From contig NC_035162.2 of NCBI RefSeq assembly GCF_001659605.2, positions 29,826,153-29,890,152 on the forward strand: 64,000 nt of DNA, written 5' to 3'. Under the pieces are notes generated by a model that saw nothing but the letters and a program-made list of their open reading frames with translations, was not told where the DNA came from and searched no databases. Positions within the stretch are counted from its first letter, which is position 1, and every line of letters begins with the position of its first letter. A program made the position numbers and the translations under genes. Of this stretch, positions 22,901 through 34,128 are shown one piece after another. The DNA comes from Manihot esculenta (taxonomy: Eukaryota > Streptophyta > Magnoliopsida > Malpighiales > Euphorbiaceae).

Positions 22901-23165
22901 GTCAGAGGAATGTGAGGAGAGTTTTGCAGAGTTGAAGAGACAGTTAACTTCAGCACCGGTGTTAGCTCTGCCGATCAGTGATGAAGATTTCACAGTGTTC
23001 TGTGATGCATCCCGAGTGGGATTAGGTTGTGTGTTGATGCAGAATGACAGAGTGATAGCTTATGCTTCTAGATAGCTGAAGAAGCACGAGCTGACTTACC
23101 CGACACACGATCTTGAGATGGCAGCTGTTATCTTTGCACTTAAGATGTGGAGGCATTACCTCTAT
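19953..23165 (+). pseudogene. gag-pol: Element A gag-pol, 5' part (gag to RNase H)
   Basis: Starts at [10 protein letters not shown] (an upstream in-frame ATG at 19758 lies in the leader). Order: basic N-terminus, Pro/Tyr-rich stretch, capsid-like region, [12 protein letters not shown] and [14 protein letters not shown] knuckles (about 21255), protease DPGASHSF (21555), RT with [11 protein letters not shown] and VFIDDIL (about 22560), then the RNase H start with FCDASR. Gag and protease-RT share one frame, as in other plant chromoviruses. A CAG-to-TAG stop at 23073-23075 truncates RNase H (ASR*LKKHEL). The gene is then cut by B at RHYLY. The TSD copy of B occupies the last five bases. Confidence 0.9.
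23161..23165. other. Target-site duplication of B (left copy, TCTAT)
   Basis: TCTAT before the left LTR is repeated at 34124-34128. Relatives read CCTCTATGGGGT at this place, so excising B and one copy restores the expected uninterrupted order. Confidence 0.96.
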
Positions 23166-26100
23166 TGTAACACCCCTTACCCGTCTATACAATAACTTAG
23201 TAAAGGATGCCACATACTATACTATATGCAATTACATATGTGGACTTAAGATAGCTTTGACCTTATAAATTGTTCTTTAGTTTGTTTAAATGCATGTTGA
23301 TTCACAAAATAATTTTAAATGGAGAAACCGCAAAAGTCTCCCCTGTTTATTAGCAATTATCCCTGTGAAAAATAGTCATAAAATCTCAATATTTGCTTAT
23401 TTCACATTATCAAATCCATAAATAGAACATAATAACTTAAATTAGTCAACACATTTGTATATATTTGTACTATTTACAACACTCATTTACAGACTCTTGG
23501 TAGACTATTAATGTACATGCCAACCATAAACAACCTCTGTACAAATCTTGTGACTGACTGGTTATGATGATGTCTCTGTGCTGATGCAGAACCAGACCTC
23601 CTAACTGTTGCTTCCTCTATCTATTACCTGCGCATGGAAAAGTCCAATGCGCTGAGCTTATGCCCAGTGGGTGAATAACAACATATATATTCATTCAAGT
23701 ATACTAGGAATAATCATGACATATATAATGAAATCATGTTATATAAAAGCACATAAATATTTTATGTGTCAGTGGACAAATCAGGTCATTAAATTTTATA
23801 GCAGTAAGATCATTCATATTTTGGTAACCATCTTGTGTGCATGCTAGCAAAGCATTAACAAGTCATATAATTAAATCTTAGCCCCTATAAACTCTTCGTA
23901 GGATCAACTAGCTAGATAAGGGAAATCTGTATCTGTATAGCACAAAGTGCCAAACTGTATGGCCTGGGGGCCGAATGCTGTGCCTGTATGGCTAAAAAGC
24001 CGGAAAACTGTATGACACGTAATGTGTCGAAAATATCATATCATGTAGCCCATTAGGGCGCAGTACTGCTACACTGTATATGGCATGCCATACCCTTATG
24101 CTATCTATGACTCCCACTGAGGTTTACTAGGGCCAAGAATGCATAATTTCATGTTAAATATTTATTGGTACTAAATAAGCAATCACATCAATAAAAAGAG
24201 TCCTTAAAAGCATTCATATATGTGTAATAGAACATATTCACTTATGAGCATATTATTCAGCCATAAACATTTTACTATGTCATCAAGAATATGTATGAAA
24301 ATTTTTAGTCTATTAAGCTAGCACGTGCGTAAAGCAGGCATGTCAAGCTAGCATGTGCGTAATTTGGCCACAAAGCTAGCATGTCAATCCCTTTTAGGTC
24401 AATATTTATATTTAGCTTTGTTTCTGCCTGAGATTGTATCACATTTTTAAGTATCTTATGGACACAATTAGACTCACTTTTCTTCATGAACGTTGTGTAT
24501 TTATGTCTTAGCTTTCTAACAAGATATATTACGTCTAATTCTGACCTTCCTAACTTAAGTTATGATTTTTTATTTGCAACCTGCTCAATCAGGTCCTAAC
24601 CAGTACAGTTTTGGTATCTGTTTTTAATCTAACAAAACCTATCATATGCATACATTTACATACAGATTCAAGCTTAACTTTCTTGTAAAAAGTTTTAGGT
24701 ATACTTTTCAGGGTTCATTTGGCACTGGTCTTAATTCATTTCATTGAGTAAATCATTAGTTATGGTCTAGGAGATACATACTGCTCCGGATGCACAATTC
24801 CCTGTGACCAGCTTAGGTTCACTAGCAAGTTTCACATAATTAGCTACAGATTCAGAATTTGGTCACTTCATGAAAGTTTGAGATTTGTGTCTTAGCTTTC
24901 ATTTGGTATATGTTAGGCTTAATTTCAATGATTACACAATAAGTTATGAGGCTTCTAACACAGACTGTCCTGTTGGAACCTATTCTGCCAGTTTTATGTT
25001 TTTGGCTTCCATGTTGTATCTATGTACTTTAAGCCTTCCAATCATCATTTCAACATTCATATTACATATCCATACAATCAAAAGAGCATTTCCAGCAAAC
25101 AAAACCAATCCCTAATGTTACATATTCATGAGAAAATCAAAGGAAAAACAGAAGTTCATACAATCACCAAACCTTTTGCACAATCTTTTCAAAAGCTTTA
25201 GGTACACCTTAGTTACTCTCTTTCCTTGCCTTTCCCCTTTGATGTACCTTCCTCCCTTTGAGTTTGTTCTTTACAAAGAATAAGAAAAACAGAAGCTTTA
25301 ATTCATTTAACAACATATAATTAATTGAAACATGAAAGAATACGTTTACCTAACCTAGTTTTCAATTTCATCACTTACCACTAAAGCACCTTAACTTCTC
25401 TCCTTCTTTCCTCCCTTTCTATGGTTTCCTTGCTGGTTATTACACTTAAGAACAGATTTTGTGTGGCTGGAGATTTTATCTTTTTGATGAACTATGGTGG
25501 AAATGGAAGATAAGAAAGCAAAAGCTTTTTCTCTTTCCTTTTGGTGTAGCCACGGCAATGATGGACCAAATGAATGACAACTCTTTTCTTTCATGCTTAG
25601 TCATGCATGGCTAGGTGTCATATGGTGGGTTAGGTGTGAATATAGAAAAAGGTGGAGGGCAAACTTGGAATTTTACTTTTAAACTTTCCATATTCACACT
25701 TTCACCTACTAAACTTTTCCACATGTTTCAATTTAGTTTTTAAACTTTCAATATTCATAGATTGACCTACTAAACTTACATTTTTAACATTTAGAAGTTC
25801 ATTTTATTTAAGCAAGCACGTCGGTTTTAGGAAGCACCTCAAGCTAGCATGTAGGGAAACCCTTAAGCACCTCCCGATAGCAACTTGATTCCGACCTGCT
25901 TATCACGTTAGATACTTTATTTTAAGATATGTCTGTTTTCTTATTTGGGTTTTCTATGATTCAGTTATTACAGTTTGAAGATGTTAAAATACTATTACTG
26001 GTCGTTCTTATTTTAACTCTACCTTTGGACGAATAACTCTATATGAAATGCAAGTTAGACCTCTAAACACAACTTTTAGTGCTCTATCTTTAAACAAATT

Positions 26101-26254
26101 GTGTGTCAGACGGCTTTGGATAAGCTAGCACCTCCCCTAATTAGCTCGAGGTTAAGCTAGCACCTCCCCTGAAGCTAGTTATTCTAACTTCGGACTGGTA
26201 CAATTGAAAGCTAATGGTTGCTTTATTTCTATCTGCAGGTTTTGGAATGTTACA
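23166..26254 (-). repeat. Element B 3' LTR
   Basis: 3089 bp from TGTAACACCCC to GGAATGTTACA. It is AT-rich and contains a palindrome array (23940-24092), repeated AAGCTAGCA motifs (24318-24385 and 26123-26175) and a duplicated block at about 25674-25775. No confident promoter was found by eye. Small ORFs here (such as 24305-24487 and 25391-25594) recur only because the LTR recurs. Confidence 0.95.
23940..24092. repeat. Array of seven short palindromes in B LTR
   Basis: Successive inverted repeats: GCACAAAGTGC (23940), GGCCTGGGGGCC (23961), GGCTAAAAAGCC (23990), GACACGTAATGTGTC (24014), GCCCATTAGGGC (24048), GCAGTACTGC (24060), TATGGCATGCCATA (24079). The first four each follow CTGTAT. Stem sequences differ but pairing is kept. 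The second copy is at 31809-31961. Confidence 0.8.
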
Positions 26255-29200
26255 ATTCTCCCCTCCTTAAAAAAATTTCGTCCTCGAAATTTACCTGTCA
26301 TGAATAGCTGAGGGTGTTGTTGCCTCATTAAGTCCTCACTTTCCCATGTAGCTTCCTCTGTTTTGTGGTTTCTCCAAAGAATCTTCACTAATGGAATCTT
26401 CTTATTCCTTAGCTCCTTTATTTCTCGTGCTAAAATCTTCACTGGTTCCTCCTCATAAGTCAAATCAGGTTGAATATCAATTATCTCAGAAGAAATGACA
26501 TGAGAAGGATCAGATCTGTATCTTCTCAGCATGGATACATGGAAGACATTATGTATCTTATCTAATCCAAGGGGTAATGCTAACCTGTAGGCTATCGGAC
26601 CCACACGTTCAATTATCTCATATGGACCGATAAACCTAGGACTTAACTTTCCCTTTTTGCCAAATCTGAGCACCCTTTTCCATGGAGAGACTTTACGAAA
26701 CACTTTATCTCCAACTTCATATGCTATATCTTTTCTCTTCAAATCTGCATAAGACTTCTGTCTGTCTGAAGCTGCTTTCAACCTTTCCTTGATAGTTCTC
26801 ACTTTCTCTTCTGTTTCCCTCACCAAGTCTGGACCTATCACTTTAGCTTCACTGAGTTCTGTCCAGCACAATGGAGTTCTACATTTCCTTCCATATAATG
26901 CTTCATAAGGTGCCATTTTGATACTTGCTTGATAACTGTTGTTGTATGCAAATTCAACCAATGGAAGGTATCTCTCCCAGCTCCCTTCGAATTCAATAAC
27001 ACAACTTCTAAGCATATCTTCCAGTGTTTGAATTACCCTTTCAGATTGCCCATCTGTTTGAGGATGAAAAGCTGTACTAAAATTCAACTTAGTACCCAGT
27101 GCTTCATGCAATTTCTCCCAAAATCTGGATGTGAACCTCGGGTCCCTATCTGAAATAATGGAAAGAGGTACTCCATGTAATCGAACTATTTCAGTGATAT
27201 ATAATTCTGCATATTTCTCCAATGAGTAATCAGTTCTCACTGGCAAGAAATGAGCTGACTTAGTCAATCTATCTACAATCACCCATATGGCATCTTTTTT
27301 CCTTGGTGTCAGTGGTAATCCCACAACAAAATCCATAGTGATCCTATCCCACTTCCATTCTGGTATGGAAATAGGGTGTAAAAGACCAGATGGAACTTGA
27401 TGCTCAGCTTTCACCTGCTGACAAGTCAGACATGTAGCCACAAATTCAACTATATCTTTCTTCATACCTGGCCACCAATAATGCAGTTTCAAATCTTGAT
27501 ACATTTTATTGCTGCCAGGATGCATAGCATATGAACTACTGTGTGCTTCCTCCAGAATGTTCTTCCTCAGGTCATCAACATTAGGTACACATATTCTGCC
27601 TTCATAATACAAATAGCCATCATCCTGAACCACATGTTTCTGCTTTTTCCCCTCTTGGACTTGCCTTATCCACAAAGCTGTTTCAGTATCCCCTTTCTGT
27701 GCTTCCTGGACTTGTTGAAGTAGATTGGGTCTAAGCTTTAGTTCTGCTATGATAGCCCCATTATTAGCTAAAGATAGACGGGCATTCAAAGCTCTTAAAG
27801 CAGCAAAGGATTTCCTGCTAAGTGCATCTGCTACCAGATTGGCTTTACCTGGATGATAGTCAATAATGCAGTCATAATCCTTAAGCAACTCTAACCATCT
27901 TCTCTGTCTCAGGTTAAGCTCCTTTTGTGTGGGCAAATACTTTAAACTTTTATGATCTGTATAGATATAACATTTTTCTCCATACAAGTAATGCCTCCAT
28001 ATCTTTAATGCAAAGACTATGGCTGCTAACTCTAAATCATGGGTAGGGTAGTTCTTCTCATGTGGCTTTAATTGTCTTGAAGCATAAGCAACTACCTTCC
28101 CCTCCTGCATGAGTACACAACCCAGTCCATTATGTGAGGCATCACTGTAGATCACAAAATCTTTACCCGATTCTGGCTGTGTAAGGACAGGTACCTCTGT
28201 AAGCATCTTTTTAAGCTTTTCAAAACTCTCCTGGCATTTGTCATCCCAGTCATATTTAACATTCTTGTGCAATAATTTAGTCAATGGGGCAGCAATGATT
28301 GAAAATCCCTTTACAAACCGCCTATAGTATCCAGCCAAACCCAGAAAACTCCTAATCTCTGCTATGTTCTTAGGTGGTTTCCACTCAAGGATAGCTTCTA
28401 TCTTTTTAGGGTCTACTCTGATTCCTTCAGCTGACACAACATGTCCAAGAAAGGATATATCATTTAGCCAAAACTCACATTTACTAAGCTTGGCATAAAG
28501 TTGTTTCTCTCTCAGAGTTTGTAATACTATCCTCAAATGTTGATCATGATCTTCCTTAGTCTTTGAATATATTAAGATATCATCTATGAACACTACTACA
28601 AACTGATCCAGGTAGGGATGGAAGATGCGATTCATCAGGTCCATGAAAGCTGCAGGAGCATTAGTTAACCCAAAAGGCATAACAAGAAATTCATAGTGTC
28701 CATATCGGGTCCTAAAAGCAGTTTTAGAGACATCTGTTTCTTTTATCTTCAACTGATGATAACCCGATCTCAAATCGATTTTAGAAAAGACACTGGCTCC
28801 TTTTAGCTGATCAAACAAGTCATCTATTCGGGGCAAAGGGTATTTATTTTTAATTGTCACCTTATTTAGTTGCCTATAATCTATACACAACCTTAGTGTC
28901 CCATCCTTCTTTTTTACAAACAATACAGGTGCGCCCCAAGGTGAAATACTAGGTCGTATGAAACCCTTGTCAAGCAATTCTTGTAATTGTATTTTTAACT
29001 CTTTCAATTCTGTAGGTGCCATCCTATAAGGAGCAATAGAGATAGGTGCGGAGCCTGGTATAACATCTATGGCAAATTCCACCTCTCTCTCTGGTGGCAA
29101 ACCAGGAAGATCATCAGGAAAAACATCAGAGAAATCACACACTGTGGATATGTCATGCACACCTGGATTCTCCTTTTTGGTTTCAAGTGCACAAACAAGG

Positions 29201-30909
29201 TAGGCTTCACAACCCTTACTGATTAATCTCCTAGCTGTAGCGGCCGATATAATATTAGACAAGTAATCTGATCTCTCCCCTACAACTACCACATCATGAT
29301 CGGCAAGTGTTTTTAATGTAATTCTTTTTGATCTGCAATCTACTATTACCCGATGCTTAGATAACCAGTCCATGCCAAGGATTACATCAAATTCTCTAAA
29401 GGGTAACTCTATCAAATCACCATGGAAAGTCTGATCATGAATGGATATAGGACAATCCCTATATACTTTACTCACTATCACACTATGACCAAGGGGGTTG
29501 GTTACTATTATATCTTGGTTTAGAGAATCTGCCTGTAATTTCCCCTCATTGACAATGGGTAAACATATGTATGAATGTGTAGATCCTGGGTCTATCAATG
29601 CATGCACAGGTTTATCAAAGATTGAGAATGTACCAACAATCACGTCTGGGGAGTCTCTGTCCTCTTTAGCCCTGATGGCATATGCTCTAGCAGGTGTTCT
29701 GAAGTCTAGTCTATCTACTGTTTCAGACACCCTTTGACTGGCTGAAGTTTCCCCTTGATTACCTCTACCCCTTCCTCTTCCTCTAGATCCAGCAGGAATA
29801 GGCCTCTCTATAGGTGGTGCTGATGATACCTGTCCCCTAGGACAGTCTCTCATAAGATGCTCAGTGGATCCACACCTGAAGCATGCCCCTGTTAGTTTTC
29901 TGCAGGGTCCTAAATGCCTTCTACCACAGTGCTCACATATAGGGTATTGTCCCCTGCCTGCACTTCCTGAACTGGCTACAGAAGTACTAGTTTGCTGCCC
30001 AAACCTCCCTGCAAAACTCTGCGCTAGTGGCTGCCTTTGTCTTTGTACCTGACTCTGCCCTAATGATTGAGCACCTCTTTGTCTCTTCATAGGTGCTTGA
30101 GAGGCTGAGGATTGCCCCTGCATCTGGGTTTGCCCTCTCTTCTGTTGCCCTTTCTGTCTCCAGCTCTGTTCTTCTTCTTTTATCTTCTCTATATTCAACG
30201 CTGCATTTATCAGAGTAGAGAACTCTTTGATGGAATGGGCTGCCAAAAGCACCCTAATGTCATTATGCAAACCCTGCTCAAATTTCTTACATTTAGCTTC
30301 CTCTGTAGGCACCATTTCCCGGGCATACTTACTCAATCTGATGAAATCTTTTTCATACTCGCTAACAGTCATCCTGCCCTGTCTCAAATATAGGAACTCT
30401 TTTCTCTTCTCATCCATATACAAATCTCCTATATACTTCTTTCGAAACTCAGCCAGAAAGAATTCCCAAGTCCGCTGCTCAGATTGAACTATCTGTGATG
30501 TGGTGTCCCACCACTGATAGGCCTCTTCTTGTAACAAAGCAACTGCACAAGCCACACTGTCTGGTGGTGTGCACTGAAGCTGCTGCAACACTCTCTCTGT
30601 ACTTTGCAGCCAGTACTCTGCTACTGGAGCATCATCTTCTCTTCTGCCTTTGAATTCCATAGCTCCGTATTTTCTAAGCTTGTCTATTGGTGGTCTAGCA
30701 GGAGCCTGCATAGGTACTGCAACTGGTGGTGGCACCTGAGGTGCTGCCCCTGAAACTCGTCTAAACATATCTGCCAACTGTTGTAAAAATGCATCCTGTC
30801 CTGGCCTATCTTCACCATGAGGGGCTGGTGCAACTGCTGGCTCAATGGGTTCTGAGGGGGCATGACTTCCCACCTCCTCATCTATAGCACGTTGTGATTC
30901 CTCAGACAT
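26179..30909 (-). CDS. gag-pol: Intact gag-pol polyprotein of element B
   Basis: 1576 residues without a break. Gag occupies about 1-420, with [12 protein letters not shown] (325-336) and the CCHC knuckle [14 protein letters not shown] (343-356). Protease: DPGSTHS, catalytic Asp 440. RT: Asp 712 in [11 protein letters not shown] and FIDD 774-777. RNase H: Asp 923, Glu 960, Asp 985, Asp 1028. Integrase: zinc site His 1123, His 1130, Cys 1160, Cys 1163, and DDE triad Asp 1193, Asp 1254, Glu 1290 (D-35-E spacing). Chromodomain about 1488-1536, ending PQLF, expected to steer integration to modified histones. A further 40 residues run through the PPT into the LTR. The ATG lies 4 bases after an acceptor-like CAG. 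All catalytic residues seen are present, so activity is plausible though untested. Confidence 0.95.
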   Translation of the reverse strand: MSEESQRAIDEEVGSHAPSEPIEPAVAPAPHGEDRPGQDAFLQQLADMFRRVSGAAPQVPPPVAVPMQAPARPPIDKLRKYGAMEFKGRREDDAPVAEYWLQSTERVLQQLQCTPPDSVACAVALLQEEAYQWWDTTSQIVQSEQRTWEFFLAEFRKKYIGDLYMDEKRKEFLYLRQGRMTVSEYEKDFIRLSKYAREMVPTEEAKCKKFEQGLHNDIRVLLAAHSIKEFSTLINAALNIEKIKEEEQSWRQKGQQKRGQTQMQGQSSASQAPMKRQRGAQSLGQSQVQRQRQPLAQSFAGRFGQQTSTSVASSGSAGRGQYPICEHCGRRHLGPCRKLTGACFRCGSTEHLMRDCPRGQVSSAPPIERPIPAGSRGRGRGRGNQGETSASQRVSETVDRLDFRTPARAYAIRAKEDRDSPDVIVGTFSIFDKPVHALIDPGSTHSYICLPIVNEGKLQADSLNQDIIVTNPLGHSVIVSKVYRDCPISIHDQTFHGDLIELPFREFDVILGMDWLSKHRVIVDCRSKRITLKTLADHDVVVVGERSDYLSNIISAATARRLISKGCEAYLVCALETKKENPGVHDISTVCDFSDVFPDDLPGLPPEREVEFAIDVIPGSAPISIAPYRMAPTELKELKIQLQELLDKGFIRPSISPWGAPVLFVKKKDGTLRLCIDYRQLNKVTIKNKYPLPRIDDLFDQLKGASVFSKIDLRSGYHQLKIKETDVSKTAFRTRYGHYEFLVMPFGLTNAPAAFMDLMNRIFHPYLDQFVVVFIDDILIYSKTKEDHDQHLRIVLQTLREKQLYAKLSKCEFWLNDISFLGHVVSAEGIRVDPKKIEAILEWKPPKNIAEIRSFLGLAGYYRRFVKGFSIIAAPLTKLLHKNVKYDWDDKCQESFEKLKKMLTEVPVLTQPESGKDFVIYSDASHNGLGCVLMQEGKVVAYASRQLKPHEKNYPTHDLELAAIVFALKIWRHYLYGEKCYIYTDHKSLKYLPTQKELNLRQRRWLELLKDYDCIIDYHPGKANLVADALSRKSFAALRALNARLSLANNGAIIAELKLRPNLLQQVQEAQKGDTETALWIRQVQEGKKQKHVVQDDGYLYYEGRICVPNVDDLRKNILEEAHSSSYAMHPGSNKMYQDLKLHYWWPGMKKDIVEFVATCLTCQQVKAEHQVPSGLLHPISIPEWKWDRITMDFVVGLPLTPRKKDAIWVIVDRLTKSAHFLPVRTDYSLEKYAELYITEIVRLHGVPLSIISDRDPRFTSRFWEKLHEALGTKLNFSTAFHPQTDGQSERVIQTLEDMLRSCVIEFEGSWERYLPLVEFAYNNSYQASIKMAPYEALYGRKCRTPLCWTELSEAKVIGPDLVRETEEKVRTIKERLKAASDRQKSYADLKRKDIAYEVGDKVFRKVSPWKRVLRFGKKGKLSPRFIGPYEIIERVGPIAYRLALPLGLDKIHNVFHVSMLRRYRSDPSHVISSEIIDIQPDLTYEEEPVKILAREIKELRNKKIPLVKILWRNHKTEEATWESEDLMRQQHPQLFMTGKFRGRNFFKEGRIVTFQNLQIEIKQPLAFNCTSPKLE
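26255..26292 (-). other. Element B polypurine tract and stem-loop
   Basis: On the element strand: stem AAATTTCG / CGAAATTT with loop AGGA (26292-26273), then TTTTT and AAGGAGGGGAGAAT (26268-26255) abutting the LTR. The PPT is also read as codons KEGRI of the gag-pol ORF. Confidence 0.88.
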
Positions 30910-31034
30910 CCTCTGTAAACAAATAGGCCTGCATCAATTTTATAGAGATACATCATAGCCTGGACACATTTGGCATGTACATTAATTATGCTATATCCTA
31001 GAACCGCCTAAACCTATGCTCTGATACCAAAAAA
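30910..31034 (-). promoter_or_regulatory. Element B leader with PBS and acceptor-like site
   Basis: PBS GCTCTGATACCA on plus at 31018-31029 (initiator tRNA-Met type), five bases from the LTR. The element strand has TTTGTTTACAG with acceptor G at 30913, just before the ATG at 30909. The leader is only about 110 nt. Confidence 0.8.
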
Positions 31035-34000
31035 TGTAACACCCCTTACCCGTCTATACAATAACTTAGTAAAGGATGCCACATACTATACTATATGCAA
31101 TTACATATGTGGACTTAAGATAGCTTTGACCTTATAAATTGTTCTTTAGTTTCTTTAAATGCATGTTGATTCACAAAATAATTTTAAATGGAGAAACCGC
31201 AAAAGTCTCCCCTGTTTATTAGCAATTATCCCTGTGAAAAATAGTCATAAAATCTCAATATTTGCTTATTTCACATTATCAAATCCATAAATAGAACATA
31301 ATAACTTAAATTAGTCAACACATTTGTATATATTTGTACTATTTACAACACTCATTTACAGACTCTTGGTAGACTATTAATGTACATGCCAACCATAAAC
31401 AACCTCTGTACAAATCTTGTGACTGACTGGTTATGATGATGTCTCTGTGCTGATGCAGAACCAGACCTCCTAACTGTTGCTTCCTCTATCTATTACCTGC
31501 GCATGGAAAAGTCCAATGCGCTGAGCTTATGCCCAGTGGGTGAATAACAACATATATATTCATTCAAGTATACTAGGAATAATCATGACATATATAATGA
31601 AATCATGTTATATAAAAGCACATAAATATTTTATGTGTCAGTGGACAAATCAGGTCATTAAATTTTATAGCAGTAAGATCATTCATATTTTGGTAACCAT
31701 CTTGTGTGCATGCTAGCAAAGCATTAACAAGTCATATAATTAAATCTTAGCCCCTATAAACTCTTCGTAGGATCAACTAGCTAGATAAGGGAAATCTGTA
31801 TCTGTATAGCACAAAGTGCCAAACTGTATGGCCTGGGGGCCGAATGCTGTGCCTGTATGGCTAAAAAGCCGGAAAACTGTATGACACGTAATGTGTCGAA
31901 AATATCATATCATGTAGCCCATTAGGGCGCAGTACTGCTACACTGTATATGGCATGCCATACCCTTATGCTATCTATGACTCCCACTGAGGTTTACTAGG
32001 GCCAAGAATGCATAATTTCATGTTAAATATTTATTGGTACTAAATAAGCAATCACATCAATAAAAAGAGTCCTTAAAAGCATTCATATATGTGTAATAGA
32101 ACATATTCACTTATGAGCATATTATTCAGCCATAAACATTTTACTATGTCATCAAGAATATGTATGAAAATTTTTAGTCTATTAAGCTAGCACGTGCGTA
32201 AAGCAGGCATGTCAAGCTAGCATGTGCGTAATTTGGCCACAAAGCTAGCATGTCAATCCCTTTTAGGTCAATATTTATATTTAGCTTTGTTTCTGCCTGA
32301 GATTGTATCACATTTTTAAGTATCTTATGGACACAATTAGACTCACTTTTCTTCATGAACGTTGTGTATTTATGTCTTAGCTTTCTAACAAGATATATTA
32401 CGTCTAATTCTGACCTTCCTAACTTAAGTTATGATTTTTTATTTGCAACCTGCTCAATCAGGTCCTAACCAGTACAGTTTTGGTATCTGTTTTTAATCTA
32501 ACAAAACCTATCATATGCATACATTTACATACAGATTCAAGCTTAACTTTCTTGTAAAAAGTTTTAGGTATACTTTTCAGGGTTCATTTGGCACTGGTCT
32601 TAATTCATTTCATTGAGTAAATCATTAGTTATGGTCTAGGAGATACATACTGCTCCGGATGCACAATTCCCTGTGACCAGCTTAGGTTCACTAGCAAGTT
32701 TCACATAATTAGCTACAGATTCAGAATTTGGTCACTTCATGAAAGTTTGAGATTTGTGTCTTAGCTTTCATTTTGTATATATTAGGCTTAATTTCAATGA
32801 TTACACAATAAGTTATGAGGCTTCTAACACAGACTGTCCTGTTGGAACCTATTCTGCCAGTTTTATGTTTTTGGCTTCCATGTTGTATCTATGTACTTTA
32901 AGCCTTCCAATCATCATTTCAACATTCATATTACATATCCATACAATCAAAAGAGCATTTCCAGCAAACAAAACCAATCCCTAATGTTACATATTCATGA
33001 GAAAATCAAAGGAAAAACAGAAGTTCATACAATCACCAAACCTTTTGCACAATCTTTTCAAAAGCTTTAGGTACACCTTAGTTACTCTCTTTCCTTGCCT
33101 TTCCCCTTTGATGTACCTTCCTCCCTTTGAGTTTGTTCTTTACAAAGAATAAGAAAAACAGAAGCTTTAATTCATTTAACAACATATAATTAATTGAAAC
33201 ATGAAAGAATACGTTTACCTAACCTAGTTTTCAATTTCATCACTTACCACTAAAGCACCTTAACTTCTCTCCTTCTTTCCTCCCTTTCTATGGTTTCCTT
33301 GCTGGTTATTACACTTAAGAACAGATTTTGTGTGGCTGGAGATTTTATCTTTTTGATGAACTATGGTGGAAATGGAAGATAAGAAAGCAAAAGCTTTTTC
33401 TCTTTCCTTTTGGTGTAGCCACGGCAATGATGGACCAAATGAATGACAACTCTTTTCTTTCATGCTTAGTCATGCATGGCTAGGTGTCATATGGTGGGTT
33501 AGGTGTGAATATAGAAAAAGGTGGAGGGCAAACTTGGAATTTTACTTTTAAACTTTCCATATTCACACTTTCACCTACTAAACTTTTCCACATGTTTCAA
33601 TTTAGTTTTTAAACTTTCAATATTCATAGATTGACCTACTAAACTTACATTTTTAACATTTAGAAGTTCATTTTATTTAAGCAAGCACGTCGGTTTTAGG
33701 AAGCACCTCAAGCTAGCATGTAGGGAAACCCTTAAGCACCTCCCGATAGCAACTTGATTCCGACCTGCTTATCACGTTAGATACTTTATTTTAAGATATG
33801 TCTGTTTTCTTATTTGGGTTTTCTATGATTCGGTTATTACAGTTTGAAGATGTTAAAATACTATTACTGGTCGTTCTTATTTTAACTCTACCTTTGGACG
33901 AATAACTCTATATGAAATGCAAGTTAGACCTCTAAACACAACTTTTAGTGCTCTATCTTTAAACAAATTGTGTGTCAGACGGCTTTGGATAAGCTAGCAC

Positions 34001-34123
34001 CTCCCCTAATTAGCTCGAGGTTAAGCTAGCACCTCCCCTGAAGCTAGTTATTCTAACTTCGGACTGGTACAATTGAAAGCTAATGGTTGCTTTATTTCTA
34101 TCTGCAGGTTTTGGAATGTTACA
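31035..34123 (-). repeat. Element B 5' LTR
   Basis: 3089 bp, the same length as the left copy. Differences seen: G/C near 31151, two near 32773-32780 (ATTTTGTATATATT against ATTTGGTATATGTT) and A/G near 33832. The palindrome array is at 31809-31961. As the 5' copy it should hold the promoter for the minus-strand transcript. Confidence 0.95.
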
Positions 34124-34128
34124 TCTAT
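34124..34128. other. Target-site duplication of B (right copy, TCTAT)
   Basis: Second copy of TCTAT directly after the LTR terminus TGTTACA; element A RNase H resumes here. Confidence 0.96.

Larger units (their letters stand above)
23166..34123 (-). mobile_element. Element B: structurally intact Ty3/gypsy chromovirus
   Basis: 10,958 bp on the minus strand with two 3089-bp LTRs, PPT, PBS, an intact 1576-codon gag-pol and a perfect 5-bp duplication. LTR differences seen by eye: four substitutions. It differs from the other elements in LTR sequence and gag and lacks the GGC-rich palindromes. It is the innermost and youngest member of the nest and the only autonomous candidate. Confidence 0.96.

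Noticed and set aside
24305..25594. Small ORFs repeated identically at 32174-33463
   Set aside because: They duplicate because both B LTRs hold them; no recognisable product.
31018..31029. tRNA-like match to initiator tRNA-Met
   Set aside because: Only 12 bases complementary to the tRNA 3' end, placed next to an LTR; it is a primer-binding site, not a tRNA gene.
34087..34128. Upstream ATG for the A integrase half
   Set aside because: It lies in the B LTR and TSD; the homologous frame simply continues from the part left of B.
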